Shown here in pieces: positions 8,819 to 17,329 of a stretch of 64,000 nucleotides of DNA; the first letter of the stretch is position 1, and every line of letters begins with the position of its first letter. The stretch is from positions 1,798,001 through 1,862,000 of the forward strand of contig NZ_BLZR01000001.1 in the NCBI RefSeq assembly GCF_014193895.1, written 5' to 3'. The translations under genes and the position numbers were made by a program. The notes under the pieces are model-generated. The model ran no database searches, had not been told where the DNA came from, and saw only the letters and a list, made by a program, of their open reading frames with translations. The DNA comes from Clostridium fungisolvens. Its GTDB lineage: Bacteria; Bacillota; Clostridia; Clostridiales; Clostridiaceae.

Positions 8819-10432
8819 GTGAAGAAATTTCTTCTGTATATCTTTTGTATTATATGTATGACGGTGTTTTCCATTGATGTCTTTGCTCTGGAAGAGTCAG
8901 AGAAGCTTATTATTAATAGTGTAAATGTAAAGAAGGATAGCTTCAGTGTTTACTTCGACACAGTGTATACTAATGGAAGCTTCAACAGTTCTAATATAGA
9001 TAGTTCAAATCTTACTGCTTCCATTGGTAGTGTTAAGTTACCCTTAAAAAGTCTTGATAGATATGAGAGTACTGGAGAAGGAATCGCTTATGTACTTATG
9101 GCAGATGCATCTAAGTCCATGGGAACTAAGGGAAAAGAAAGTATCATAAAGCTATTTACGGAAATTATAAATCAGGCCAGTATAAATGACAAAATAGCTG
9201 TAGTTACTTTTGGAGAAAGCGAAAATATACTACAGGACTTCACCTCAGATAAAAAAATTCTTATTGATAAAATAAACACAGTAAATGTAAAAGAAGATGG
9301 GACTGATTTGTACCGTGCTGTGTCAAAGGCCCTTGATATGCTTTCATCTGATAAATCCCTTCCTGCAGAAAAGGCTATAGTTATTCTATCTGATGGACAG
9401 GAGTCAAATGATCAGGGAATCACCAAGGATGAAGTGTTACTTAAACTTCCTCAAAGCCACATTCCAGTAGTATCAGTACCATATAAAACCTCAGACAGTG
9501 CTGCGGCAAAAGAAAATTTAAAGATTTTAGGAAGCTTTGCACGGTTGTCAAATGGCTTAGATTTTACTCAGAATGATAATAAAACTTTTTCTGACATTGC
9601 AAAAGCCACTGCAGAAAGATTTAAGAAGACCTTTGTTGGTAAGTTCGATAGTAGTGCTGTAAAGATGGAAGGTCAGACTGTAACTCTTAATCTCGCTGTA
9701 AAGTTAAATGGAAGTACTACAATCTCTGCAAATCAAAGTATAGTTCTACCTGTAGTGGATACTTCACAAACTACAAAGATTACTCCAACGCCACCACAGA
9801 CACAAACTTCTGTGGTACCTGGAAAAAACACTAAAGGTTTTTCAAAATATATTCCTTATATAGCAGGTGGCGCTATTATCTTATTGACTGTGTTAGTTCT
9901 GTTAGTTACGAAAATGAGAAAGAAGGACGAGTACACTGAGTATAGCTTTAATGAAGGTGGTTCTACAGGAGAAGAAGAAAAGAATTCTACAGTTTTTGTT
10001 TCTGAAGGAGATGAGAATAAGGCAATGGAAGTAGGAAAAACAGTGGGCTTATATGAAGAGTCAAATGGAAGCAATTCCATTCAAAAAACAGGTCCTCTAC
10101 CACAGAGTCCCCCAAAAGGTGGAATTAAAATAAGATTCACTAAGCTTGGCAGAGAGGATATTGTTTCTTATGAGATACTGCTAAGCAGCAGTATTATTAT
10201 AGGAAGAGATCCTGCCATAGCAAAACTGGTCTTTAAAGAGGATGAACTGCTCTCAGGAAAGCACTGCGAGCTTGTGCTTCAAGATTCAAGGATATTTGTC
10301 AGAGATTTGGGTTCAACAAACGGAACCTATGTTAATGGTGTTCCACTTTCTGGTCCTTGTTGTCTTCACAACGATGATATTTTGCTCATAGGTTCCATGG
10401 AACTAAGAGTTTGCTTTTATGAACCTAACTAG
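8819..10432 (+). CDS. VWA-TM-FHA membrane protein
   Basis: 537 residues. A signal peptide (about 1-23) is followed by an outside region containing a VWA domain (about 90-270) with a MIDAS (DASKS near residue 95, DGTDLY, LSDGQES), so it probably binds a partner through a divalent metal. A TM lies at about 345-367. The cytoplasmic part begins with an acidic linker carrying KTVGL (Thr408) and KTGPL (Thr424), then a C-terminal FHA domain (IIGRDP, SGKHCEL, GSTNGTYVNG). This FHA is the most canonical of the five. GTG start with TAGGAGGT seven bases upstream. A receptor-like role is inferred from topology. Confidence 0.88.
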   Translation: MKKFLLYIFCIICMTVFSIDVFALEESEKLIINSVNVKKDSFSVYFDTVYTNGSFNSSNIDSSNLTASIGSVKLPLKSLDRYESTGEGIAYVLMADASKSMGTKGKESIIKLFTEIINQASINDKIAVVTFGESENILQDFTSDKKILIDKINTVNVKEDGTDLYRAVSKALDMLSSDKSLPAEKAIVILSDGQESNDQGITKDEVLLKLPQSHIPVVSVPYKTSDSAAAKENLKILGSFARLSNGLDFTQNDNKTFSDIAKATAERFKKTFVGKFDSSAVKMEGQTVTLNLAVKLNGSTTISANQSIVLPVVDTSQTTKITPTPPQTQTSVVPGKNTKGFSKYIPYIAGGAIILLTVLVLLVTKMRKKDEYTEYSFNEGGSTGEEEKNSTVFVSEGDENKAMEVGKTVGLYEESNGSNSIQKTGPLPQSPPKGGIKIRFTKLGREDIVSYEILLSSSIIIGRDPAIAKLVFKEDELLSGKHCELVLQDSRIFVRDLGSTNGTYVNGVPLSGPCCLHNDDILLIGSMELRVCFYEPN

Positions 10433-10451
10433 TTGATTATGAGGTGAGGCG

Positions 10452-12284
10452 ATGGATGTTAACAAGCTTTGTATAGCGTGCATGAACGAAAGTGTAACTG
10501 AAGGGATATGCAACTTTTGTGGCTACTTACAGTCCTATGAGACCATAACCCCCAACTCACTTCCACCTCGAACTATACTTAATGGGAAATATATGGTGGG
10601 AAAGGTTTTAGGTCATGGAGGTTTTGGAATCACATATATATCCTGGGATTTAATTGGAAGTAGAAAAGTTGCAATCAAAGAATTCATGCCTGATGGTCTC
10701 GTAGCTCGCTCTCTTGGTGTTTCTATGGTGTCCTTCTTCAGCGATGAGAAAAAAGCTAACTTTAAGTATGGCCTTGAAAAATTCCTAGATGAAGCAAGAA
10801 TGATATACAAATATAATAGTAGCCCTAACATAATATATGTTTATGAATTCTTCGAAGAAAATGGAACAGCTTATTATGTCATGGAATATCTTGATGGTAT
10901 GGATTTAAATCAATATCTAAAGCTAAAAGGTGGAAAATTAGGCTTTGAGGAAATGCTTAATCTCATTACTCCAGTTTTCTCCGCATTAAAGACAATTCAT
11001 AAGGATGGCTTAATCCACAGAGATATCAGTCCTGATAATATCTATGTGACAAAGGATATGGAGATTAAACTTTTGGATTTTGGAGCAGCTAGGTATGCTG
11101 TAGGAGAAAAAAGTCAGAACTTATCTGTAATTCTTAAGCTTGGATATGCTCCTGAAGAGCAGTGCAGAACTAAAGGACATCAGGGTCCTTGGACGGATAT
11201 CTATGCCTTGGGGGCAACTATATACCACCTTCTCACAGGAGAAAAGCCGCCAGAAGCTTTTGAACGTGCTGCTGATGATAATTTAATAAAGCCTTCATTA
11301 CTTGGGGTATCGATACCAGGTTATTCAGAACTGGCTTTATTAAAAGCTATGTCTGTTTACGCCAAAAACAGATTTCAAACAGTGGAAGACTTCGAAAGAG
11401 CCTTCACAACAGAACAGCAGTTTTCAAGTCCACAAAACATTTCTCTCGAAACTCAAAACCTTTCTGTTCTTAATCCAACTCCAGAAGTTTTGCACAGAGA
11501 ACAGAACGTAATAACTTTGTATGCTGGATTTTGGAAAAGAGCGTATGCAGCTGTTATTGACGGATTAATTATTGGAACAGTAAGTACAATTTCTTACTAT
11601 ATTGATGGGATGGGAATATTGGCAGTTGTCATATGCTGGTTGTATTTTTCATTATTTGAATGTTCTTCAAGCCAAGGAACCCCAGGAAAGCAAGTAATGA
11701 AACTCATTGTAACAGATCGTTATGGAAACCGTATTTCCTTTATGCATGCTACAGGACGTTACTTTAGCAAATTTATTTCTATTCTCACTCTGTTTATAGG
11801 ATATATCCTTGCAGGAACTACTGAGAAAAAACAAGCTCTTCATGATATTATTGCAGGTACCTTGGTTCTGCAGAAAAATATTACTCCATACGAAATTCAC
11901 CCTTCAGTTGAAAGTCATAAAGAAATTTTACCACAGTTTTCTGAATCCCACGATAATTTTCAACTTCCAAAGCCAGTTCTTATAGGGATATCAGGTTACT
12001 TTGCAGGGGTAAGTATCCCTTTAGGAAGGGAGCCTATTATGATTGGACGTAATTATAAGCTATGTCAGCTGGTTTTTCCTGAGGATATAGCTGGAGTCAG
12101 TGGAATACATTGTTCAATTTCTTATGACGCAGTTTCAAAAACCTTTATTTTAATTGATCAGAGTTCCTCTTTCGGCACTTTCCTCTATAGTAGAAAAAGA
12201 ATTTCAAGTGGAATTCCCATATATCTAAAACCAGGGGAAACCTTTTATATTGCTGAAGATAACGGATTTGAGGTAAGAGTATAA
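10452..12284 (+). CDS. Ser/Thr protein kinase with RDD membrane domain and FHA domain
   Basis: 610 residues. A zinc ribbon (Cys7, Cys10, Cys20, Cys23) precedes a Hanks-type kinase (about 45-320): glycine loop GHGGFGITY, Lys76 in VAIKE, HRDISPDN with Asp191 and Asn196, DFG at 209-211 and APEEQ. An RDD domain with hydrophobic segments spans about 358-475, and an FHA domain 508-610 (IGRNYK, GIHCSI). All catalytic residues are present, so it is predicted active and membrane-attached through RDD. RBS is GAGGTGAGG. RDD and FHA are duplicated in the next gene, which looks like a kinase-less version of this C-terminus. Confidence 0.9.
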   Translation: MDVNKLCIACMNESVTEGICNFCGYLQSYETITPNSLPPRTILNGKYMVGKVLGHGGFGITYISWDLIGSRKVAIKEFMPDGLVARSLGVSMVSFFSDEKKANFKYGLEKFLDEARMIYKYNSSPNIIYVYEFFEENGTAYYVMEYLDGMDLNQYLKLKGGKLGFEEMLNLITPVFSALKTIHKDGLIHRDISPDNIYVTKDMEIKLLDFGAARYAVGEKSQNLSVILKLGYAPEEQCRTKGHQGPWTDIYALGATIYHLLTGEKPPEAFERAADDNLIKPSLLGVSIPGYSELALLKAMSVYAKNRFQTVEDFERAFTTEQQFSSPQNISLETQNLSVLNPTPEVLHREQNVITLYAGFWKRAYAAVIDGLIIGTVSTISYYIDGMGILAVVICWLYFSLFECSSSQGTPGKQVMKLIVTDRYGNRISFMHATGRYFSKFISILTLFIGYILAGTTEKKQALHDIIAGTLVLQKNITPYEIHPSVESHKEILPQFSESHDNFQLPKPVLIGISGYFAGVSIPLGREPIMIGRNYKLCQLVFPEDIAGVSGIHCSISYDAVSKTFILIDQSSSFGTFLYSRKRISSGIPIYLKPGETFYIAEDNGFEVRV

Positions 12285-12321
12285 TCAATTTAAACCAATC
12301 AATAAGTGGAGGTTATTATTA

Positions 12322-13080
12322 ATGAATACAACTAATTATGCCGATTTTGGTAAAAGGTTTGCTGCCATTTTACTTGATGGGCTTATACTTTCAATACCAT
12401 CTTATCTAATTAGTATGCTTATCGGACCTATATTTTCCGTCCTATTGTATTGGCTTTACTTTGCCGTTATGGAGTCCTCTCCCAAAATGGCCACTATCGG
12501 AAAACAAGCACTAGGTATAGTAGTTACTGATCTTAATGGGAATAGAATTTCTTTTGGTAAAGCTACTGGAAGGTACTTTGGGAAAATAATTTCAAGTCTT
12601 GTGCTTTGCTTTGGATATTTTATGGCACTATGGACAGAGAGAAAACAGGCTCTCCATGATATGATGGCGGGAACATTGGTTTTAGTAGGAAAGGCAGATG
12701 GAAGTCAAAGCAATTTTTCACCTAATCCGTCAAACCAGAGGTATAATCCATCTTTAGGTGGAGGAGCGATGCTTTATGCAGTGGCAGGAGAATTTGTAGG
12801 GAAGTCGTTTCCAATTCCACCAAGTGGATTAACTCTCGGTAGAGATGCCTCAAACTGCCAGGTTGTCTTTTCAGCCTCCAGTCCAGGGGTGAGCAGACTA
12901 CATTGTTCAATCTACTATAACAGCAGCAGCGGAATGTTCGTACTCACAGATACCGGCTCTTCCTATGGAACGTATCATGAAAAGGGTATGAAACTGACCC
13001 ATGGTCAATCAATCACCCTAAGGCCAGGAGAAAGGTTTTACCTTGCAACCAGGTCAAATATGTTTGAAGTTAGAGTGTAG
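12322..13080 (+). CDS. RDD-FHA membrane protein
   Basis: 252 residues. The RDD domain (about 5-125, FGKRFAAILLDG, then TIGKQALGI and ERKQALHDMMAGT) is membrane-embedded, and the FHA domain (150-252) has LGRDASNCQ and GVSRLHC. It closely resembles residues 358-610 of the preceding kinase, including the phrase KQALHD, so it probably arose by duplication. It offers a membrane docking site for phosphothreonine proteins without kinase activity. It starts 37 bases after the kinase stop. Confidence 0.88.
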   Translation: MNTTNYADFGKRFAAILLDGLILSIPSYLISMLIGPIFSVLLYWLYFAVMESSPKMATIGKQALGIVVTDLNGNRISFGKATGRYFGKIISSLVLCFGYFMALWTERKQALHDMMAGTLVLVGKADGSQSNFSPNPSNQRYNPSLGGGAMLYAVAGEFVGKSFPIPPSGLTLGRDASNCQVVFSASSPGVSRLHCSIYYNSSSGMFVLTDTGSSYGTYHEKGMKLTHGQSITLRPGERFYLATRSNMFEVRV

Positions 13081-13144
13081 TTACTCATATATGATACGAA
13101 ATTATATATTTAAGAAGTTTCTAAATATTGTAGGAGGTATATAA

Positions 13145-15883
13145 ATGCCAATAATCGATAATATTAACAAGTTGTGTATGGGATGCATGGGCTTGCTAGA
13201 TGAAAATGGCTCCTGCCCCTCTTGTGTTTGGAAAGAAACTGACTTTCAAGATGGGGGACATCATCTTCCTCCAAGGACAATATTAAATGGAAAATACCTT
13301 GTTGGAAGAGTACTGGGAGAAGGTGGCTTTGGTATCACTTATCTGGGGTGGGAATTAAATCTAGAGATAAAGGTAGCTATAAAGGAATACTTTCCTTTTG
13401 GTTTCGTAAATCGTGATATTACTAGAAATACAGTTATGCCATTTAGCGGTGAGAAGAATAACGACTACTATAAAGGGCTGGAAAAGTTCCTCGATGAGGC
13501 AAAGAGTTTGGCAAGATTCAATGACCTGCCAGGAATCGTATCAGTAAGAGAATTCTTCACAGAAAATGAAACTGCTTATATCGTTATGGAATATCTAGAT
13601 GGTGTGACTTTAAAGGATTATGTACAAAATAATGGAGGCGTACTCCCATTTAGTGAAATAGAAAGATTAATAAAACCTGTAATGGAATCCCTTGCAATTA
13701 TCCATGAACAGGGAATTGTTCACAGAGATATAAGTCCAGATAACCTTTTTATCAACAATTCTGGTGAGGTAAAGTTGTTGGATTTTGGTGCTGCTAGAAT
13801 GGCAAACCTGGATGAAAAGAGCCTTTCTGTAGTTTTAAAACCAGGTTTTGCTCCTGAAGAGCAGTATAGAAGATCCGGTATTCAGGGACCATGGACAGAT
13901 ATTTACTCTCTGGCAGTTACAATATACAGAACAATTACAGGTAAGATGCCACCTGAATCTCTTGAGAGGCTTGAATACGATGAAATTCTATCACCATCAG
14001 CTCTGGATTTTAAAATTCCATTCATGGCTGAAGCTGCCTTGATGAAGGCTCTTTCTGTAAGAGCTTCTGATAGATATCAGAATGTTACTGAATTTGCAGC
14101 AGACCTCTTTAATAAATCGGAAGTTACAGGAGAAAATGATAATGGATATACAAGACCAATAACATATGAAGGTAAAACTGAAAGCACAAATTTAAAAACA
14201 GTTGATGAGGTTCCAGAACAGAAGCCAAAGAAAGATTTGGGTAAGAAAAAGATACCTATAATAATAGGTGCTGCTGTTGTAGTTTTGGCACTTGTAGGCT
14301 TTGGAGCATATAAGGGTTATATAAGCTATAATAACAAACAAGGAAATAAATTTTTTGATTCACAAAAATATGCTGAAGCAAAAGCAAGTTTTGATAAAAC
14401 CACTAAATTAGATGGAAAAAACTATGAAGCCATACTGGGAAAAGGAAAGATATTATTTGCCCAAAAGAAGTATGCTGAGGCCATAGCACTTGAAGACAGG
14501 GCTATAGGGTTAAAACCTGATAAATTTGATGCTTACTACGAAAAGAGTAAAGCCGACCTTAAACTTTATAAGTTTGATGATGCTTTGGGGGCTGCTACTA
14601 AGGCAGTTGATTTGAATCCTAATCATGCAGACTCAATAAGATGTAAAGCAGAAGCTCTTTACTCCACCCTTAAGTTTGATGAAGCTATGACTTTATGTGA
14701 TAAAGCAATAAGCCTCAATCCAAACCTCAAGGAAGCCTATTTAGTAAAAGGTGATATACAGGCTATAACCTATAAGACATCAGATGCTATATTAAGTTAT
14801 AACAAAGCTTTGGAGCTAGACCACAGTTATGTTGAAGCTTATAATGGAAAAGGAAATGCTTACTGTGACATGAGTAAGTTTGATAATGCTCTTGCAGAAT
14901 ATGAAAAAGGTCTGGAAATAGATAAGAATAATATCATACTGAAATGCAATAAAGCAAATATTCTATCCCTTCAAGGAAAGGTTAAGGACTCAGAAAATCT
15001 GTTTACCGATATTTCTACAAATACTGGAGTTGAAACCTATCTAGATTTGATAGGTAAAACCTATGCTTATATAAGCCTAGAAAAATATGATGATGCGCAG
15101 AAATATGCAGACCAAGCAATAGCTATGAACAAATGGGGTATAGATGCTTTATATTGTAAAGCTAATGTTTTAGTAGCTAAAAATGACCTGAACAATGCTA
15201 AAGAAACATATCAGAAAGCATTAGATATGTATCCGAATTACTTTTCAGCTATTAAAAGTATGGGATGTCTATATGCACAGCAATCTAATTGGACTGAAGC
15301 TGACAAAATGTTTGAAAAGGCCAATGAGCTGCTTCCTGATAACTTTGACACTTATATTTGGCAGGGAGTAGTTAAAGAAAAATTAGGCAATGCAAATGTT
15401 GCACTGAATCTATATAACAAGAGTATAAGTCTCTATCCTACAGCAACACCTTATGAATATATTGGTTCAATTTATTTTGACAGAAGCATGAAAAATGAAA
15501 GCATCGCTGCTTATAAAAAAGCTATGGATTTAGGAAGTAAGAGCCAAGAGGCTATTCAACGATTGGGATATCTTCTATATGAGATAGGAGGTTATGCAGA
15601 GGCAAGAGATTATAATCTTAAATATATTTCTGAATACGGAGAAAATGAAGTGGTATTTAATAACCTTTCTTATGATTATTGTAAGCTTGGAGATTATCAA
15701 AGTGGTCTAAATTATATAAACAAAGCATTACAGTTTAACCCTAAAGATCATAATTACATCAATCTTAAAGTTACTATACTGATTAAGCTTCAAAGACAAG
15801 ATGATGCAGTGGCTTTTGCTAAAGACTGTATTGGAAAAGGATATATAACAATAGATCAGGTAGGCGTATATAATAACATTTAG
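13145..15883 (+). CDS. Ser/Thr protein kinase-TM-TPR protein, last gene of the operon
   Basis: 912 residues. A zinc ribbon (Cys11, Cys14, Cys24, Cys27) precedes an N-terminal Hanks-type kinase (about 50-320): GEGGFGITY, Lys80 in VAIKE, HRDISPDN with Asp195 and Asn200, DFG at 213-215. A linker contains YTRPI (Thr336). One TM spans about 370-389, followed by more than 500 residues of TPR repeats (FDSQKYAEAKASF, KFDDALGAA, NYVEAY-type helices), which by topology should lie outside. The kinase is close to that of the 10452 gene. RBS is GTAGGAGGT. The TPR region could bind a wall or secreted partner and tune the kinase; this is inference. Confidence 0.9.
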   Translation: MPIIDNINKLCMGCMGLLDENGSCPSCVWKETDFQDGGHHLPPRTILNGKYLVGRVLGEGGFGITYLGWELNLEIKVAIKEYFPFGFVNRDITRNTVMPFSGEKNNDYYKGLEKFLDEAKSLARFNDLPGIVSVREFFTENETAYIVMEYLDGVTLKDYVQNNGGVLPFSEIERLIKPVMESLAIIHEQGIVHRDISPDNLFINNSGEVKLLDFGAARMANLDEKSLSVVLKPGFAPEEQYRRSGIQGPWTDIYSLAVTIYRTITGKMPPESLERLEYDEILSPSALDFKIPFMAEAALMKALSVRASDRYQNVTEFAADLFNKSEVTGENDNGYTRPITYEGKTESTNLKTVDEVPEQKPKKDLGKKKIPIIIGAAVVVLALVGFGAYKGYISYNNKQGNKFFDSQKYAEAKASFDKTTKLDGKNYEAILGKGKILFAQKKYAEAIALEDRAIGLKPDKFDAYYEKSKADLKLYKFDDALGAATKAVDLNPNHADSIRCKAEALYSTLKFDEAMTLCDKAISLNPNLKEAYLVKGDIQAITYKTSDAILSYNKALELDHSYVEAYNGKGNAYCDMSKFDNALAEYEKGLEIDKNNIILKCNKANILSLQGKVKDSENLFTDISTNTGVETYLDLIGKTYAYISLEKYDDAQKYADQAIAMNKWGIDALYCKANVLVAKNDLNNAKETYQKALDMYPNYFSAIKSMGCLYAQQSNWTEADKMFEKANELLPDNFDTYIWQGVVKEKLGNANVALNLYNKSISLYPTATPYEYIGSIYFDRSMKNESIAAYKKAMDLGSKSQEAIQRLGYLLYEIGGYAEARDYNLKYISEYGENEVVFNNLSYDYCKLGDYQSGLNYINKALQFNPKDHNYINLKVTILIKLQRQDDAVAFAKDCIGKGYITIDQVGVYNNI

Positions 15884-15902
15884 TGTAATTATAACTCATT
15901 GA

Positions 15903-15936
15903 ATGAGGTGCTGCAATTTGCGCACCTCATTTTTAT
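15903..15936 (+). terminator. Terminator of the FHA/kinase operon
   Basis: ATGAGGTGC pairs perfectly with GCACCTCAT over a ten-base loop and runs directly into TTTTT. It lies 20 bases after the last gene's stop. Confidence 0.9.
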
Positions 15937-16019
15937 AAATTAAAGCTAAGTTATTGATTTGCTTTAGCTACTAATAATAAAAATCATAGTATTTAAAGCC
16001 TCAGAGGTGATCACTATAT

Positions 16020-16138
16020 TTACCTAAAGATTATGCTGATAAAATACTAGGACTCTCAGGTGAAAAGTTAGAGTAGCTAGCTTTAGATATTTTTGACCTT
16101 GCAAAGCTAGAGAGTTTGGATAGATATTTTATTAAATG
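16020..16138 (+). pseudogene. Degenerate C-terminal remnant resembling Rpn/PD-(D/E)XK transposase-associated proteins
   Basis: One frame reads LPKDYADKILGLSGEKLE, a stop, then LALDIFDLAKLESLDRYF before a final stop. The helix pair with repeated Leu and a final DRYF resembles the C-terminal tail of Rpn-family nucleases (DUF4351-like). The in-frame TAG and missing N-terminus mark it as a remnant. Family assignment is tentative. Confidence 0.35.
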
Positions 16139-16330
16139 AGAAAAACCTTCGAAAAAACTCTCAATAATAGAAGGCTATAATATACATTAAATTGTTACAT
16201 ATAATAGTGTATAAATGTTAAATTGTAATTGTGTTAAACCTTGATAGAATGGGCTTCTTAAGGCATAAATAGATTTTGAGATACGGAAATTACGTACTGC
16301 AAAGTTCGACAAGTGGGGTTATGTGGTTTA

Positions 16331-16372
16331 GGATTATGAATGGAGAAACGTATCATAAATAAATGAGGTTTT
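16331..16372 (+). repeat. Dispersed hairpin element, copy B
   Basis: ATGG-AGAA-ACGT then ATCATAAATAAATGAGGTTTT. The stem is damaged compared with other copies, but the downstream ATCATAA and GAGGTTTT are kept. Confidence 0.65.
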
Positions 16373-16573
16373 CAATTTCTCAAATAAACTACTAAGCTTT
16401 CATTAAAAAAGTTGAGAATAAACCATATATTGTTTGTGACAGTAATCACTGCTTAAGTGATATATAAGTAATATAATAAACATGTTAAAATATCAATGAA
16501 TATTTTATCAATATTGGTTTAGATAACAATTTAATATCTAATAATTTTGATTTATTATATAAGGGGGATACAT

Positions 16574-16918
16574 ATGAAAATTGCGATTTTGGTTAACGAA
16601 GATACGATGAATCGATGTACCGGAAAAGGATGCTTCAACGCCTATAACAAGAGAATTGATTCCTTTAGCGATTATGGCTCTGAGGTGGAGTTAACAGCAT
16701 TTACCCATGTTGGAGGAGATTTAGAAAATAAGGTTGAAAGTTTGATTAAAAATGGTGTTGAAGTAGTCCATCTTTCCACCTGCCTTAGAGCAAAATATGA
16801 AGACTATGATAGCTTAGTTAAGAGCCTTGCGGAGCATTTTAAGGTTGTGGGATATACCCATGGATCAGAAAATGGTAAGAATAGAGATACTATAAGTTTA
16901 AAGAAATCAAAGATATAA
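16574..16918 (+). CDS. CGGC-domain-like protein lacking the CGGC motif
   Basis: 114 residues from the ATG at 16574, which has AAGGGGG seven bases upstream; the frame is open nine codons further but without an RBS. Features of the CGGC-domain family are visible: MKIAIL start, CTGKGCFNAYNK near residue 20, and VEVVHLSTC. The position where the family usually has Cys-Gly-Gly-Cys reads HVGG, so two cysteines are missing. Family members are thought to bind metal or act in redox, but the role is not established. The next gene starts 11 bases downstream. Confidence 0.6.
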   Translation: MKIAILVNEDTMNRCTGKGCFNAYNKRIDSFSDYGSEVELTAFTHVGGDLENKVESLIKNGVEVVHLSTCLRAKYEDYDSLVKSLAEHFKVVGYTHGSENGKNRDTISLKKSKI

Positions 16919-17145
16919 TTAGGGACTCCATGCAGATAAATAGGCTTTTTGGAATTGTATATATATTATTAGATAAGAAACGTGCAACAGCAAAAGAATT
17001 AGCAGAGCATTTTGAGGTTTCTGTGAGAACAATACTACGCGATATAGAAACTTTATCGGCTGCATGGGGAAACTATGATCTAAGGTCAATTATGGAGAAT
17101 ACGGTTAATATGTTTGAGAAGTATATAAAAACCTCACTTGCTACT

Positions 17146-17184
17146 GATACGGTGAACCGTATCATAAATGACGTAGACTTTTTG
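17146..17184 (+). repeat. Dispersed hairpin element, copy C (inside the HTH remnant)
   Basis: GATACGG-TGAA-CCGTATC gives a perfect seven-pair stem, followed by ATAAATGACGTAGACTTTTT. Upstream CTCACTTG matches copies H and I. It is the only copy lying in an open frame. Confidence 0.75.
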
Positions 17185-17205
17185 GAAGCTATTGATAAAA
17201 TATAT

Positions 17206-17281
17206 AGCCCCTCAGACTGGTTTGGAGAGATTTTAGAAGAAAAAATTAAAAAATTACCTTTAATTTTTGTTCTGAGGGGCT
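17206..17281. repeat. Nested inverted repeat (cruciform or terminator-like)
   Basis: AGCCCCTCAGA at 17206-17216 pairs perfectly with TCTGAGGGGCT at 17271-17281. Inside, AAAAATTAAA pairs with TTTAATTTTT. It lies between the HTH remnant and the convergent XRE gene. It may be the edge of a lost mobile element or a bidirectional terminator. Confidence 0.5.
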
Positions 17282-17329
17282 TATCTGCGTGTAGAATTAA
17301 TATAAAGTGGATAATTGTAAAAAAACTGC

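Larger units (their letters stand above)
15937..16573. other. Intergenic region with decayed sequence
   Basis: No intact gene. It holds a degenerate nuclease/transposase-like C-terminus (16020-16138), a short hairpin around GAAGG near 16145-16185, and dispersed-element copy B (16331-16372). The rest is AT-rich and shows nothing I can name. Confidence 0.5.

Noticed and set aside
4279..15883. T7SS or T6SS locus
   Set aside because: No FtsK/EccC-type ATPase, WXG100 protein, VgrG, Hcp or sheath gene is present; shared FHA, kinase and phosphatase domains are not sufficient.
4279..15883. Ter-type (tellurite) VWA-PP2C-kinase triad
   Set aside because: No TerD-type gene is present, and the VWA protein here is secreted and membrane-anchored with an FHA domain, unlike cytosolic TerY.
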